Positions 39,014 to 47,564 of a stretch of 64,000 nucleotides of DNA are shown one piece after another. The position numbers were made by a program, and so were the translations under genes. The notes under the pieces are model-generated. The model was given only the letters and a program-made list of their open reading frames with translations. It searched no databases and was not told the origin of the DNA. Every line of letters begins with the position of its first letter. The stretch's first letter is position 1. This DNA is from Bradyrhizobium erythrophlei (GTDB lineage: Bacteria > Pseudomonadota > Alphaproteobacteria > Rhizobiales > Xanthobacteraceae), in NCBI GenBank assembly GCA_900129675.1, contig FSRD01000001.1:1043501-1107500 (forward strand), in the 5' to 3' direction.

Positions 39014-39766
39014 ATGAAGATCGTCGTCATCGGCGGCACCGGCCTGATCGGCTCGAAGACCGTCGCCATTCTGCGCCAGGGCGGCCACGAGGTCGTCGCC
39101 GCTTCGCCCAACAGCGGCGTCAACACCATCACCGGCGAGGGGCTCAAAGAGGCCCTGGCCGACGCGCAGGTCGTGATCGACCTCGCCAATTCACCCTCAT
39201 TTGAAGACAAGGCGGTGCTGGAATTCTTCGAGACCTCCGGGCGCAACCTTCTTGCGGCGGAGGCCGCAGCCGGCGTCCGGCACCATGTCGCGCTCTCCAT
39301 CGTCGGAACCGACCGGAGCGACAATGGCTATTTCCGCGCCAAGGTCGCCCAGGAGAAACTGATCGTGGCCTCCGGCATCCCCTACACCATCATCCGCTCG
39401 ACCCAGTTCATGGAATTCCTCGGCGGCATCGCCGCTTCAAGTGCGGATGGAAATGTGGTCAGGCTTTCGCCCGGCCTGTTCCAGCCCATCGCGTCGGACG
39501 ACGTTGCTGCCAGCGTCGCCGAGGTGGCGCTCGCGGCGCCGCGAAACGGCATCGTCGAGATTGCCGGCCCGGAACGAGCACCGTTCAACGAAATCGTTGC
39601 CCGCTATCTGAAGGCGCTCGGCGATCCGCGTGAGGTCGTGAGAGACCCCGAGGCCCGATACTTCGGCAGCCGCGTCGAGGAGAAATCGCTGGTGCCGTTG
39701 GGTGAAGCGCGCCTCGGCCGCATCGGTTTGGACGAATGGCTCCGCCGCTCACGGGCAGTTGCCTGA
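39014..39766 (+). CDS. NAD(P)-binding NmrA-like / atypical SDR protein
   Basis: A 250-aa Rossmann protein with MKIVVIGGTGLIGSKTV (GxxGxxG). It continues VVIDLANSPSFED, HHVALSIVGTDR and PYTIIRSTQFMEFL, typical of NmrA/NAD(P)H-binding proteins lacking the classic YxxxK. The start is preceded by AAGGAAGGTTCAACC. Role may be redox sensing or reduction; not assignable. Confidence 0.85.
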   Translation: MKIVVIGGTGLIGSKTVAILRQGGHEVVAASPNSGVNTITGEGLKEALADAQVVIDLANSPSFEDKAVLEFFETSGRNLLAAEAAAGVRHHVALSIVGTDRSDNGYFRAKVAQEKLIVASGIPYTIIRSTQFMEFLGGIAASSADGNVVRLSPGLFQPIASDDVAASVAEVALAAPRNGIVEIAGPERAPFNEIVARYLKALGDPREVVRDPEARYFGSRVEEKSLVPLGEARLGRIGLDEWLRRSRAVA

Positions 39767-39775
39767 TCCGCGACC

Positions 39776-40959
39776 TCATACCGCGAGATCAGCGCCATTC
39801 ATCATGTCATAGGCCAGGAGCTCAGCGCCCGTCTCCGTCGCATCCATGATCCGCTTGCCGATCAGATCGCGGAGCGTCTCGGAGGTGCCGCCGCCGAGCG
39901 TCCCGTAGCGCGCGCCGCGATAGAGACGCGATACCGGAAATTCGTCGGTGAAACCGAACCCGCCGTGCAACTGGATCGCTTCGCTGGTGACCCGGTTGGA
40001 CATCTCGTTGCACGTGACCTTGGCCACCGCCGCCAGATAAGGATCGGGGAACGGATTGACATGCAGGCGCGATAGAGGATGCTGCGGGCCGTCTCGATCT
40101 CACGGTACATCTCTGCGAGCTTCCACCGCACGCCCTGATAGTCCCCGATCGCCTTTCCGAACACCGTTCGGTCCCTGACATAGTTGCGGGCTTCGTCAAA
40201 AGCCCCTTCGGCCAGACCAAGCGATATGCTCGGATTGAGGCAGCGCTGCGTGTTGAAGGCATTCAGCAGCTTTCGGAAGCCGTCATCGCGAACCACGAGA
40301 TTTTCCAGCGGCAATTCGCAATCGTTGAACTGGATCTCGTGGAGGTTTTCGCCGCCCATCGTGTGGTAGGTCCCGGTCACCTCGAAACCTGGCGTGTCCG
40401 GCTCCAGTAGAACGCAGCCGATACCCTCGCGGCCGGGCTTGCCGTCGATCCGCGTGAAGATCACGAACATGCCGGCCTCCCTGGCCCGGCTGATCAGCGT
40501 CTTTGTCCCATTGAGAATGACGCGGTCCCCCCTGATGACGGCGTTGGTCCGGTAGTTCGCGACATCGGTGCCAGCATGCGGCTCGGTCATGCAGACGGCC
40601 AATATGCAGTCGCCGGAGACCACCTTCGGCAGAATTCGCTCGCGAATAGCGTTTGGAGCGTAGGTCGCGATCACCCGGGTCTGAACACCGGCCTCACCGA
40701 GGGTGGCCATTGCGGTAACGTAACAGGTCTTCGCAATCTCCTCGAGCACCAGCGCCGTATCGAATACCGGCAGGCCGAGGCCGCCATATTCCTCGGGGAC
40801 CGACATGCCGAGCACGCCGATATCGGCGAGCTTCTTCATGTTTTCCCAGGGAAACGTGCCATCCATGTATTTTTGCGCGTTTGCCTTGAACTCTCCCTGA
40901 GCGAGGTCACGCACCGCTTCTACCATCCGCCGTTGCTGTCCGGTGAGTTGGAAGTCCAT
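39776..40959 (-). pseudogene. Acyl-CoA dehydrogenase with a one-base frameshift
   Basis: The N-terminal 300 residues read normally: VCMTEPHAGTDVANYRT, KTLISRAREAGMFVIF, RTVFGKAIGDYQGVRWKLAE, ILYRACM. After about 40060 the frame is lost. The adjacent frame continues NPFPDPYLAAVAKVTCNEMS and AIQLHGGFGFTDEFPV to GADLAV at 39776. Restored, it is a ~394-aa enzyme of the GGGTSE type. One base is missing near 40055-40062. It may be real decay or a sequencing error. Confidence 0.8.
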
Positions 40960-41071
40960 TGCTTGTCCCTGAAAATGGCTATGACCCGAAAATGCCTGTC
41001 GCGGATACGACGATTATAGGTCATTTTCGGTACGCGGTTGCCATAACATCATGCGCCGGGAGAAACCTGTC

Positions 41072-41641
41072 ATGATCAGGACTGCAGCTTTGCTTGCCGC
41101 AGCGCTTGCGCTGGCAAGCGCCGCCGCGCGCGCGCAAACCTACCCGTCCCGGCAGATCACGCTGATTGTTCCGTTTGCGGCAGGGGGTTCGAACGACCTG
41201 GTCGGCCGCGCGATCGGCAAGAAGCTGACCGAGGCGTGGGGGCAGCCGGTGGTGGTCGAAAACCGCGCCGGCGCGGGCGGCCTGATCGGCACCTCTGCCG
41301 TCGCCGCGGCGCCGCCGGACGGTTACACGCTGCTGCTGGTGTCGCCGACGTTTACGATCAACCCGGCGATCAGGAAGACCATGCCGTTCGACACGGTCAA
41401 GGATTTTACGCCGGTGGCCTTCATTGCTCGCGGGCCGCTGCTGATCACGGCATCCAACAAGCTCCCGGTACAATCGGCCAGGGAATTGTTCGCTCTGGCG
41501 AGGCGGAAACCGGGCCAGATCACCTACGCCTCGGCCGGTCTCGGCAGCATCAATCAGATTTCGACCGAACTCATCGCGCTTTCCGCGGGAGCCAGGTTCA
41601 TGCACGTTCCCTACAAGGGCAAGCACTTAGGCCCCGCCTAA
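41072..41641 (+). pseudogene. tctC/Bug-type solute receptor, 5' part, cut by the integrative element
   Basis: The start MIRTAALLAAALALAS at 41072 follows GGGAG and encodes a signal peptide ending near RAQT. The TctC pattern is clear: YPSRQITLIVPFAAGGSNDL, VVVENRAGAGGLIGT, PPDGYTLLLVSP and FMHVPYKG. After codon GGC at 41618-41620 native sequence ends, and element DNA adds KHLGPA and a stop. The rest of the gene is at 55977-56402. Joined, it encodes a 320-aa protein, the family's normal length. The product is probably inactive. Confidence 0.9.
41609..41620. other. Left attachment site core (attL)
   Basis: CCCTACAAGGGC, identical to 55977-55988. In tctC it encodes the conserved P-Y-K-G of the family. 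Just inside, TTAGGC-CCC-GCCTAA at 41627-41641 is an inverted repeat resembling the TAGGCG/CGCCTA repeat near the right end. Confidence 0.85.
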
Positions 41642-42070
41642 CGGAAAAACCGCTGTGATATGAATATGTTGTGGATTTCGCCCCCGGTGCGTGTCCCGGC
41701 TATGTCCCGGCGAGATTTTAGGGCCCGGTCATGCCCTGGGCCCGGTGGCCGGGCAGGTCGCGGGGCGTGGCCCGGTGTGCGCTGGCGCGGCTTGCCCGGT
41801 GCGGCCTGTGGCCCTGGCGCTGGCGGCGCGCTGTACGGCCTTCCTGCGGCCTCGGCGCTGATGCCTGACGCACATGCCGGTGTCGCTACTGTGGATACCG
41901 GCAAACAACCCGCACTCCCGCCGACGAACAAGTCTACGTTGTCGCGGGGGACGGCAACAACGGCGGGCCTCGCGATGAGACGGCCTGACACCGATCTCTC
42001 TTGATCGCAGCCGAAACGGAACTTCAGTTTTGGCAACGACGCAAACTCTGGCTTTCATGGGAGCAAATGG
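41642..42070. other. Left end of the element, no certain gene
   Basis: GC-rich DNA with many CCCGG/GGCC runs. An open frame at 41660-42004 has low-complexity Gly/Ala/Arg/Pro composition and no RBS, so I do not call it. The segment contains the paired TGTCCCGG sites at 41692-41710. Confidence 0.4.
41692..41710 (+). promoter_or_regulatory. Candidate arm-type integrase sites, left end
   Basis: TGTCCCGG occurs at 41692-41699 and again at 41703-41710, an 11-bp period or one helical turn. The same pair with the same spacing and orientation is at 55841-55859 near the other end. Paired short direct sites flanking the core are typical of tyrosine integrase arm binding; the role is inferred. Confidence 0.6.
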
Positions 42071-43378
42071 GTGTCCATTCTTCGCAAACCTATAGACGCC
42101 CTGACCCTTTCGGATTTGGACGATCTTATACGTGTCGCCGCTCGGGAAACAGGTGAATTGGAGTTCAAGGGCGCTTTACCGTTCGTGCCGACAAAAGGAC
42201 AGCCCGCAGCGGCAGATCGTTGGATCGAGAAATGTGATCGCATCGGCGACTATGCGCGCGATCAGATATTGGCCGAGATAGTTGCGTTTGCGAACGCAGA
42301 TGGCGGAACGCTTGTTTTGGGATTGCACGAAACCAAGGAGGAGCCTCGGCGCGCCGAACGTCTTGAGCCGCTTCCTAGGTGTGAAGACCTAGCCAAGCGC
42401 TTTCTTGATGCAACGGAAGACGTAATCGAGCCGAGATTGCCCCATGTAAGTATACGGGCTTTGTTGGCCTCGGATAACGGTTCTGGGTATGTATTGATGA
42501 GGGTCGGCAAGTCGTTGGCTGGTCCTCACCGGCTGACGACGACGCGCGAGTTCTACGTTCGTCGCGGAGAAAGGTCTGCTAGAATGAGCGTTAGGGAGAT
42601 CACCGCTCGAACTCTCGATTTGGCACGAACGGGTGATCGTGTTGAAGCGGTCTTCGCGGAACGTCACGAAGTTGCTGCCCGACTTTACAAAACCTTATTG
42701 AAGGATTGTGAAGGAAAGCTTGCCGACGCGATAATGCCCTTAATCGTAAGGGTAACAGCCATCCCCACGATGCCTCAAGATATTCCGGACCTCACTCGGC
42801 GGGCCGAATTATGGTGGACGGGAAATGGCTTTTCGGCGGTCGTTGACGGCACGAACTATTCTTGTAGTTATCCGGCTCGAAACTTCAATCAGCAGCCCAA
42901 CGTTCGCCTTCGATCCCTCGTTTGTGATGTAGACAACGGATCGGAAGGACCCTCTCGATTGATCCGGACCGACGGACTAGTTGAATTTTCGCTCATTCAC
43001 CCAAGGCGTGAGCCAATCGGCGGCAGCGGTTCGCGTGTCTATATCGGATGGGTCATCAGCTTGGTTGCGGGAGTTGTCGCACAGGTCGAGCGCCTTCGGC
43101 ACCGACTTGCGTGGGATGCTGTAGAGTACGGATTGGAAATTCAAATTTGGAGCACGCCGCCCCTTGGGGTTTTTTGGAACGACGACGGATTTAGCGGCGG
43201 CTACACTATGAAGGCCGAATTGCCATTGACCCTGCCACGTTACTCTCTCGCCTCTGGCGACGACTACAATGGTCTTGTTACAACAGTTGTTCGAGACCTG
43301 ATCAACTCATGCGGGATCAGGTCGGAGACGATCTGTAAGGTGCCTTGGACCGAATTAACCAAGCGCGCAGCAGGATAG
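42071..43378 (+). CDS. AlbA_2 (Schlafen-type) domain protein
   Basis: A 435-aa protein with GTG start at 42071. Residues 15-110 match the AlbA_2/Schlafen DNA-binding domain: ETGELEFKG (26-34) and EIVAFANADGGTLVLGLHE (69-87). The FYVRRGERSARMS segment at about 155-170 is the usual end of that domain. The C-terminal 240 residues (WWTGNGFSAVVDGTNYSC, GSRVYIGWVISLVAGVVAQV) have no family I recognise. Base composition is clearly lower in GC than the flanking chromosome. AlbA_2 proteins are often regulators or parts of antiphage loci; cargo of the element. Confidence 0.75.
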   Translation: MSILRKPIDALTLSDLDDLIRVAARETGELEFKGALPFVPTKGQPAAADRWIEKCDRIGDYARDQILAEIVAFANADGGTLVLGLHETKEEPRRAERLEPLPRCEDLAKRFLDATEDVIEPRLPHVSIRALLASDNGSGYVLMRVGKSLAGPHRLTTTREFYVRRGERSARMSVREITARTLDLARTGDRVEAVFAERHEVAARLYKTLLKDCEGKLADAIMPLIVRVTAIPTMPQDIPDLTRRAELWWTGNGFSAVVDGTNYSCSYPARNFNQQPNVRLRSLVCDVDNGSEGPSRLIRTDGLVEFSLIHPRREPIGGSGSRVYIGWVISLVAGVVAQVERLRHRLAWDAVEYGLEIQIWSTPPLGVFWNDDGFSGGYTMKAELPLTLPRYSLASGDDYNGLVTTVVRDLINSCGIRSETICKVPWTELTKRAAG

Positions 43379-43435
43379 CGGACCCTCCGCAACGATTGAT
43401 CGGTTGGCAGGGTCCTTCCGAAAGCGTGAGTTAGT

Positions 43436-43455
43436 GCGGGGACCGCGCGACCGCG
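43436..43455. repeat. Left copy of a perfect 20-bp inverted repeat
   Basis: GCGGGGACCGCGCGACCGCG here is the exact reverse complement of 45285-45304. The two copies enclose about 1.85 kb with the GIY-YIG-like gene and two minus-strand small genes. Upstream, GGACCCT/AGGGTCC arms at about 43380-43416 may form the terminator of the AlbA_2 gene. Confidence 0.75.
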
Positions 43456-43663
43456 ACCTTTGAGGATATTTGCAATCGCGCAATCGCGGCTAAATTTTAT
43501 GCAGGTCGGTACACAAAGGGGGTGCGCCGATAGACGTAGACGCCAAACTGCTTGATGCCCGCGCTTGATCCCCGGGCGACCGGCGTCGACTTGTACTTAG
43601 CATTATTTCAGGCTAACGGCGGTTAATGCCCTCTGGGCGAGCATTGCTGACCCACGAGGCCGC

Positions 43664-44575
43664 ATGATCGACATCTTCAAGGATAAGGCGTTCGACGTCG
43701 AGCATGCCTTGGTCATGTACGCCAAGAGCTTTGTGACCATGCCCGCATTTGTCATCTATGAGGACAAGCAGATCGCGCCGCTCCTCGATCAAATCCGCCA
43801 TTGCCATATCTATCTCATCGGCCTCACACCCAGGGTCGATTTGGTCGGCGCCACCCAAAAAAAGCGGGATCTCGTCACCAGTCTTGAGGTTCTGGGCAAG
43901 CGCTACGACCTGCGGTGGCCAATGCTCGCCGAGGTGCCCCTTAAGGGTGATGGCAAAACTGGATGGTATGTCGAGGACGCCACCGGCAGGAAGTCGTCCC
44001 CTAATGAGACGATGATGCAACGGCGGCTTTCGGACGAGCACGACGCGGTCGGTTTCGACGTTCTCTACGTCGGTCAGGCTTTCGGTGAAGACGGATCGCG
44101 CAACGCCCTCGACCGGCTGAAAAAGCACGAGAAACTGCAGAAAATCGCGGTCAAGGGCATACCCGACGGCTACGTGCTCACCATTCTGATGCTCGCGATT
44201 GAGCCCGCTAACATGCTCGTCACCATGATGAACCCATGGGCCAAGGACACGAACCAGGGTTCGGAGCGGATCAAGAAAGGCCTCGACAAGCTGTTCGACA
44301 CCAATGAGGCCGAGCGGACGACACTCTATGAAGCGTCCCTAATTCGCTACTTTCAACCGCCGTTCAATAAGGAGTTCAAGAACAGCTTTCCCTCCACGAA
44401 CATGAAGCTTCTGGCGGATTGCTATGAGAAGGACTTTTCGGCCCTTGTTGCCGAAATTAGCATCGACGATCTGCCGTTCAGGCTGTACAGCGCCGCAGCG
44501 CCACGGAAAGCCGATCATCTCGCAAAATACGATCTTCACAACGACGAAGCGCGCCGCGTCTTCTTCACCGCATGA
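43664..44575 (+). CDS. GIY-YIG-like nuclease candidate
   Basis: A 303-aa protein. The middle holds FDVLYVGQAFGEDGSRNAL (Tyr135, Gly137), then DRLKKHEKLQK with Arg151 and His155. After a spacer come LYEASLIRYFQPPFNKEF with Glu223 and Asn235. This order (YxG, R, H, E, N) fits a divergent GIY-YIG nuclease core with an insertion. The N-terminal 130 residues have no recognisable family. The call rests on motif order only. It lies in the segment bounded by 20-bp inverted repeats and is a candidate defence or homing nuclease. Confidence 0.5.
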   Translation: MIDIFKDKAFDVEHALVMYAKSFVTMPAFVIYEDKQIAPLLDQIRHCHIYLIGLTPRVDLVGATQKKRDLVTSLEVLGKRYDLRWPMLAEVPLKGDGKTGWYVEDATGRKSSPNETMMQRRLSDEHDAVGFDVLYVGQAFGEDGSRNALDRLKKHEKLQKIAVKGIPDGYVLTILMLAIEPANMLVTMMNPWAKDTNQGSERIKKGLDKLFDTNEAERTTLYEASLIRYFQPPFNKEFKNSFPSTNMKLLADCYEKDFSALVAEISIDDLPFRLYSAAAPRKADHLAKYDLHNDEARRVFFTA

Positions 44576-44600
44576 ACCGACGCAAAACCTATGGGTTCGT

Positions 44601-44951
44601 TCACGTCGAGACCGGCCCGCGCCATTGCTTGCTATGCTGCTTGATCGCCCACAGCCGGTAGGCTTCCTCGACAAACAGGTCGGGTTCGGTCGGCTCCGGT
44701 ACCAGCTTCGCACCTTCCTCGCGGAAGTGCTGGAGACCGCGCCCCAGCTTGCGGCCTGCCAGTGTGTGCTGATCGTTGGCCCAGTCGGGGATGGTCGGCG
44801 CGAAGTCTTCGAGCCGCGACCGCAGCCCGATCGCGGCGGCGAAAGTGAACCGTGTGAATGAGCGCCAGCGTTCGCAGATTGGGCCGCGCGAGATCGCCAA
44901 CCATGCGGCGAATGCTGGCGGGAGCGTTTGGCCGCGCGCTCTAGCCGCCAT
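44601..44951 (-). CDS. Hypothetical protein, overlaps its upstream neighbour
   Basis: A 116-aa protein of unknown family. The second half (IPDWANDQHTLAGRKLGRGL, FREEGAKLVPEPTEPDLFVE) has natural composition without low complexity. Its ATG at 44951 lies 11 bp inside the end of the gene at 44941-45222, so the two are probably translated together. It is convergent with the GIY-YIG-like gene. Confidence 0.5.
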   Translation of the reverse strand: MAARARGQTLPPAFAAWLAISRGPICERWRSFTRFTFAAAIGLRSRLEDFAPTIPDWANDQHTLAGRKLGRGLQHFREEGAKLVPEPTEPDLFVEEAYRLWAIKQHSKQWRGPVST

Positions 44952-45222
44952 CGCCCTGGTCCCTGGCGGCAGCTTCGCCCGGCGCTTCGCCCGCCGTCCT
45001 CAAGAGGGCAGCAATATCGACATCCTGAAATAGGAAACTGGCCGGATCGATCGGAGCGGCGAGCGGCGGATATTGCAGCCGCCGCCGCAGCCAAGCCCGC
45101 AGCTCAAGCCTGTCGAGCCGCAGCGCCGCCGACACGAACGCCTGGAAAAATTTATCGCGCTGAGCCGCGTCGAGCCGCGTCCAGCCTTCCATCGTTGCCT
45201 CGGTTAGATCACTGCGCCGCAT
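44941..45222 (-). CDS. Hypothetical protein
   Basis: A 93-aa protein, MRRSDLTEATMEGWTRLDAA..., rich in Arg/Leu helices (AALRLDRLELRAWLRRRLQY) and with a C-terminal Asp/Ala tail. Family is not recognised. It is first of a two-gene minus-strand pair inside the 20-bp inverted repeats. Confidence 0.5.
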   Translation of the reverse strand: MRRSDLTEATMEGWTRLDAAQRDKFFQAFVSAALRLDRLELRAWLRRRLQYPPLAAPIDPASFLFQDVDIAALLRTAGEAPGEAAARDQGDGG

Positions 45223-45284
45223 CGCGCGAGCTTAATTCAGCAAAGAAAACTCGAAAAACGAAAAACGCAAATATGCTGAAGTAG

Positions 45285-45304
45285 CGCGGTCGCGCGGTCC
45301 CCGC
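45285..45304. repeat. Right copy of the 20-bp inverted repeat
   Basis: CGCGGTCGCGCGGTCCCCGC, exact reverse complement of 43436-43455. A looser related string, GGGACCCCGCGAC, follows at about 45325. Confidence 0.75.
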
Positions 45305-45377
45305 GGAGGGTGACATGCCCCGAGGGACCCCGCGACTGGTCGCGGAGGATGGCCGCGACGTTCCGCCCAGCGTGTCA

Positions 45378-45656
45378 TCAAGGCTCATTTCTTCTGCGAA
45401 GTGCCTTCGAGAAAGTCGCCACCCCGAATGGCACAAGGATCAGAAGAAGGGCACCGACTGCAAATCCGATGAAGTTCTGCGCCAGCGACTTCGAGTAAAG
45501 GAATGGGGAGTAAGCGCGGTCGTGGAGCCCGCCTAAAATCTCAACTTTTCCAGTCGTGCACCATACATAAATGGCCGTGCCATTGTACCCGGCCAATATG
45601 ATGCCGATGACAAATGTCACACATATCCCTACTTCAACCGCCCGACGTGGTGTCAT
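45378..45656 (-). CDS. Small membrane protein, hypothetical
   Basis: From ATG 45656 the protein is 92 aa with two membrane segments: EVGICVTFVIGIILAGY and FIGFAVGALLLILVPFGVA. The longer frame to 45782 is discarded because its start is the repeat at 45709-45783 read as protein. No family is recognised; it may be an element cargo protein. Confidence 0.45.
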   Translation of the reverse strand: MTPRRAVEVGICVTFVIGIILAGYNGTAIYVWCTTGKVEILGGLHDRAYSPFLYSKSLAQNFIGFAVGALLLILVPFGVATFSKALRRRNEP

Positions 45657-45708
45657 AAGGCAAATCAACACGCTAAAGGTGAAAAGCGTGTGAACGCCAA
45701 CTGGACAG

Positions 45709-45783
45709 ATGTCCGCTTCTGGCACAAAGCGGACGTGCTGAAGGCCAGCCCGAATGTCCGCTTCTGGGAGTAGTGCGGACATC
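45709..45783. repeat. Dispersed rhizobial repeat (ATGTCCGCTTCTGG type)
   Basis: ATGTCCGCTTCTGG occurs twice (45709 and about 45754), each followed by a complementary GCGGAC, forming two small hairpins. Translated copies of this repeat (VRFVPEADI-like) are widely misannotated as protein in related genomes. Confidence 0.7.
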
Positions 45784-45899
45784 GCAATCCCTTGCGGTGA
45801 GACCTTGGCCGCGTCGCCGCCTCCGTTGTGCCCGTCACGTCATCCACCGCTATCCGTAGCGGCTTGCCTGTCCCGCGCGGCCCGGCGATCCTCTGTTGC

Positions 45900-46313
45900 A
45901 TGGGCACGAAGTCGAGAGAGACTATCTACGGGTCATCGGTCCGGGCGGCGGCAGAGCGGGCCGCTGAAGCACGCCAGGAAGCCGACCGGCTCGCCGTCGA
46001 GGCGTGGAACAAGCGCATGCTCGGCTTTCAGGGTCCGGCGCAACCATCGCCCGCGCTCGGCGATGCCCTGAACGCCGGGTACGGATATCTTGAAGTCCGC
46101 TGCCTTGGTTGCAACACGCATCAGACCGTTGCCCTCGACATTGTGCGGCGACCGAAGACAACGCCGATCCACGAACTGGAACGATACATGCGCTGCAAGG
46201 ACTGCTCGGAAGTTCGCGGCTATCCGTACAAGCGCAGCCATCTGGTCGCGCTGCGGCCCACCAAGATCACGGCGAGCGATCCGCCCTCGACGTGGTGGCC
46301 GGGCGAGCGGTGA
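45900..46313 (+). CDS. Zinc-ribbon-like conserved rhizobial protein
   Basis: A 137-aa protein starting MGTKSRETIYGSSVRAAAER. An alpha-helical Ala/Glu-rich N-terminus is followed by VRCLGCNTHQTV and MRCKDCSEVRGY, two CxxC pairs that form a likely zinc ribbon. It ends ITASDPPSTWWPGER. I recall close relatives in many Bradyrhizobium genomes; function is unknown. The start at 45900 was preferred over a longer frame lacking conservation. Confidence 0.75.
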   Translation: MGTKSRETIYGSSVRAAAERAAEARQEADRLAVEAWNKRMLGFQGPAQPSPALGDALNAGYGYLEVRCLGCNTHQTVALDIVRRPKTTPIHELERYMRCKDCSEVRGYPYKRSHLVALRPTKITASDPPSTWWPGER

Positions 46314-46336
46314 TGTTTGAGCAGGGAGATTGAAAA

Positions 46337-46636
46337 ATGGCAAAAGCATACTTGGTTGTTGAACACATCATTACGGACGCCGAGAAGTTTGAGGAGTATC
46401 GAACTAAGGTTGGTCCGATGATTGCGAAGCACGGAGGCCGATACCTAACCAAGGGTGGCAGCCACAAATTTCCCGAAGGCGGTCACTGGAAGCCAGAACG
46501 TGTAGTCGTAATTGAATTTCCGGACATGGACGCTCTCAACGCTTGGTACACCTCGCCAGAATATCTGCCGCTGATCGCTCTCCGGCGCCAATGCACAAGC
46601 GACTTGGACATGCTGATTACGCTTGAAGGGGCATAG
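46337..46636 (+). CDS. DUF1330 domain protein
   Basis: A 99-aa dimeric alpha/beta-barrel type protein: AYLVVEHIITDAEKFEEYRT, AKHGGRYLTKGG and RVVVIEFPDMDALNAWYTSP are the DUF1330 blocks. GGGAGATTGAAAA precedes the ATG. Function is unknown. Lower GC than its neighbours suggests separate acquisition. Confidence 0.85.
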   Translation: MAKAYLVVEHIITDAEKFEEYRTKVGPMIAKHGGRYLTKGGSHKFPEGGHWKPERVVVIEFPDMDALNAWYTSPEYLPLIALRRQCTSDLDMLITLEGA

Positions 46637-46646
46637 GTGGAGGGCC

Positions 46647-47542
46647 TTGTGCAATCTCTACTCGATCACCACGAACCAAGCGGCTATCATCGCGCTGTTC
46701 CGCGTGATCAATCGTTATGTCGGCAACCTCGCGCCGATGCCCGGTGTGTTTCCGGATTATCCGGCTCCGGTGGTGCGCAACACCAACACCGGGCGCGAGC
46801 TGGCCATGATGCGCTGGGGCATGCCGCCACCGCCGCGCATTGGCGGCCCGCCGGTCACCAACATCCGCAACACGTCGTCACCGCACTGGCGCGGCTGGCT
46901 CAAGCCGGAGAACCGGTGCCTTGTCCCGGCCAACAGCTTCGCCGAGTACGCGCCGGAGCCGAACCCGGAGACTAAGAAAAAGGACGTGGTATGGTTCGCG
47001 CTCAACGATGACCGGCCTGTGTTCACGTTAGTGAATAGGTGGCCAAATCCAATCCTTAACGATTGGCCCCGCAGCAATGCATGCGGCAACGGCTGCGATA
47101 AGCGTAAATAGCAACATCGACCAAAAGCGCCTACTCTCGCGTCTTTCTAATTTGATCTCTTGTTCGTGCATCCATTCTTTGGCTTCTTCGGTCTGCAAAG
47201 CATCTTCGATTGAAAAGCCAAACCCGATGTCTTTGCGAACATACTGCAATCCCAACTTCTCAAATTTAGCTCGACTTTCCGGTCGTATTGTCATCGTTAT
47301 CCCCATCTGGCTCAAACGAGTACATTGCACGGCTTTCAACCTGTGAGACAATAGCCCCCAATTAAGGATTGCCGATCCATCCCCAGGCCATGCCGGTGAT
47401 CTTGACGACCGACGAGGAGCGGGACGTGTGGATGCGCGGACCGTGGGATGAGACGAAGGCGCTGCAACGGCCACTACCGGACGATGCGCTCAGGATCGTG
47501 ACGCGCGGGTCCGGCAAAGAGGATCGCGCGGCGGCAGCATGA
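46647..47542 (+). pseudogene. SRAP (YedK/HMCES-like) gene interrupted by a 322-bp segment
   Basis: The N-terminal part starts at TTG 46647 with the catalytic Cys as residue 2 (LCNLYSITTNQAA). It includes MMRWGMPPPP, NIRNTSS and ENRCLVPANSFAEYA. It is native to about VFTLVN (47035). The C-terminal part [20 protein letters not shown] resumes at about 47372 in another frame and ends at 47542. Between them lie inverted-repeat ends CAATCCTTAA (47050-47059 and 47362-47371) and a minus-strand gene. About 40 SRAP residues are missing. SRAP proteins crosslink abasic sites in single-stranded DNA; this copy should be inactive. Confidence 0.75.
47028..47306 (-). CDS. Small membrane-anchored protein within the interrupted SRAP gene
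   Basis: Starting at 47306 (or ATG 47294) it encodes about 90 aa: a charged N-terminus (RPESRAKFEKLGLQYVRKDI, EEAKEWMHEQEIKLERRE), then one membrane segment MLLFTLIAAVAACIAAGPIV. The stop lies in the left SRAP fragment, so the frame spans the left inverted-repeat end. Family is unknown; it looks like a real small gene carried in by the insertion. Confidence 0.5.
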   Translation of the reverse strand: MGITMTIRPESRAKFEKLGLQYVRKDIGFGFSIEDALQTEEAKEWMHEQEIKLERRESRRFWSMLLFTLIAAVAACIAAGPIVKDWIWPPIH

Positions 47543-47564
47543 CCTTGATAAGGACGGCTAACCG

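Noticed and set aside
41660..42004. Possible small gene at the left end of the element
   Set aside because: Low-complexity Gly/Arg/Pro protein, no RBS; probably non-coding arm region.
45657..45782. Longer N-terminus for the small membrane protein
   Set aside because: The extension is a dispersed DNA repeat translated by chance.
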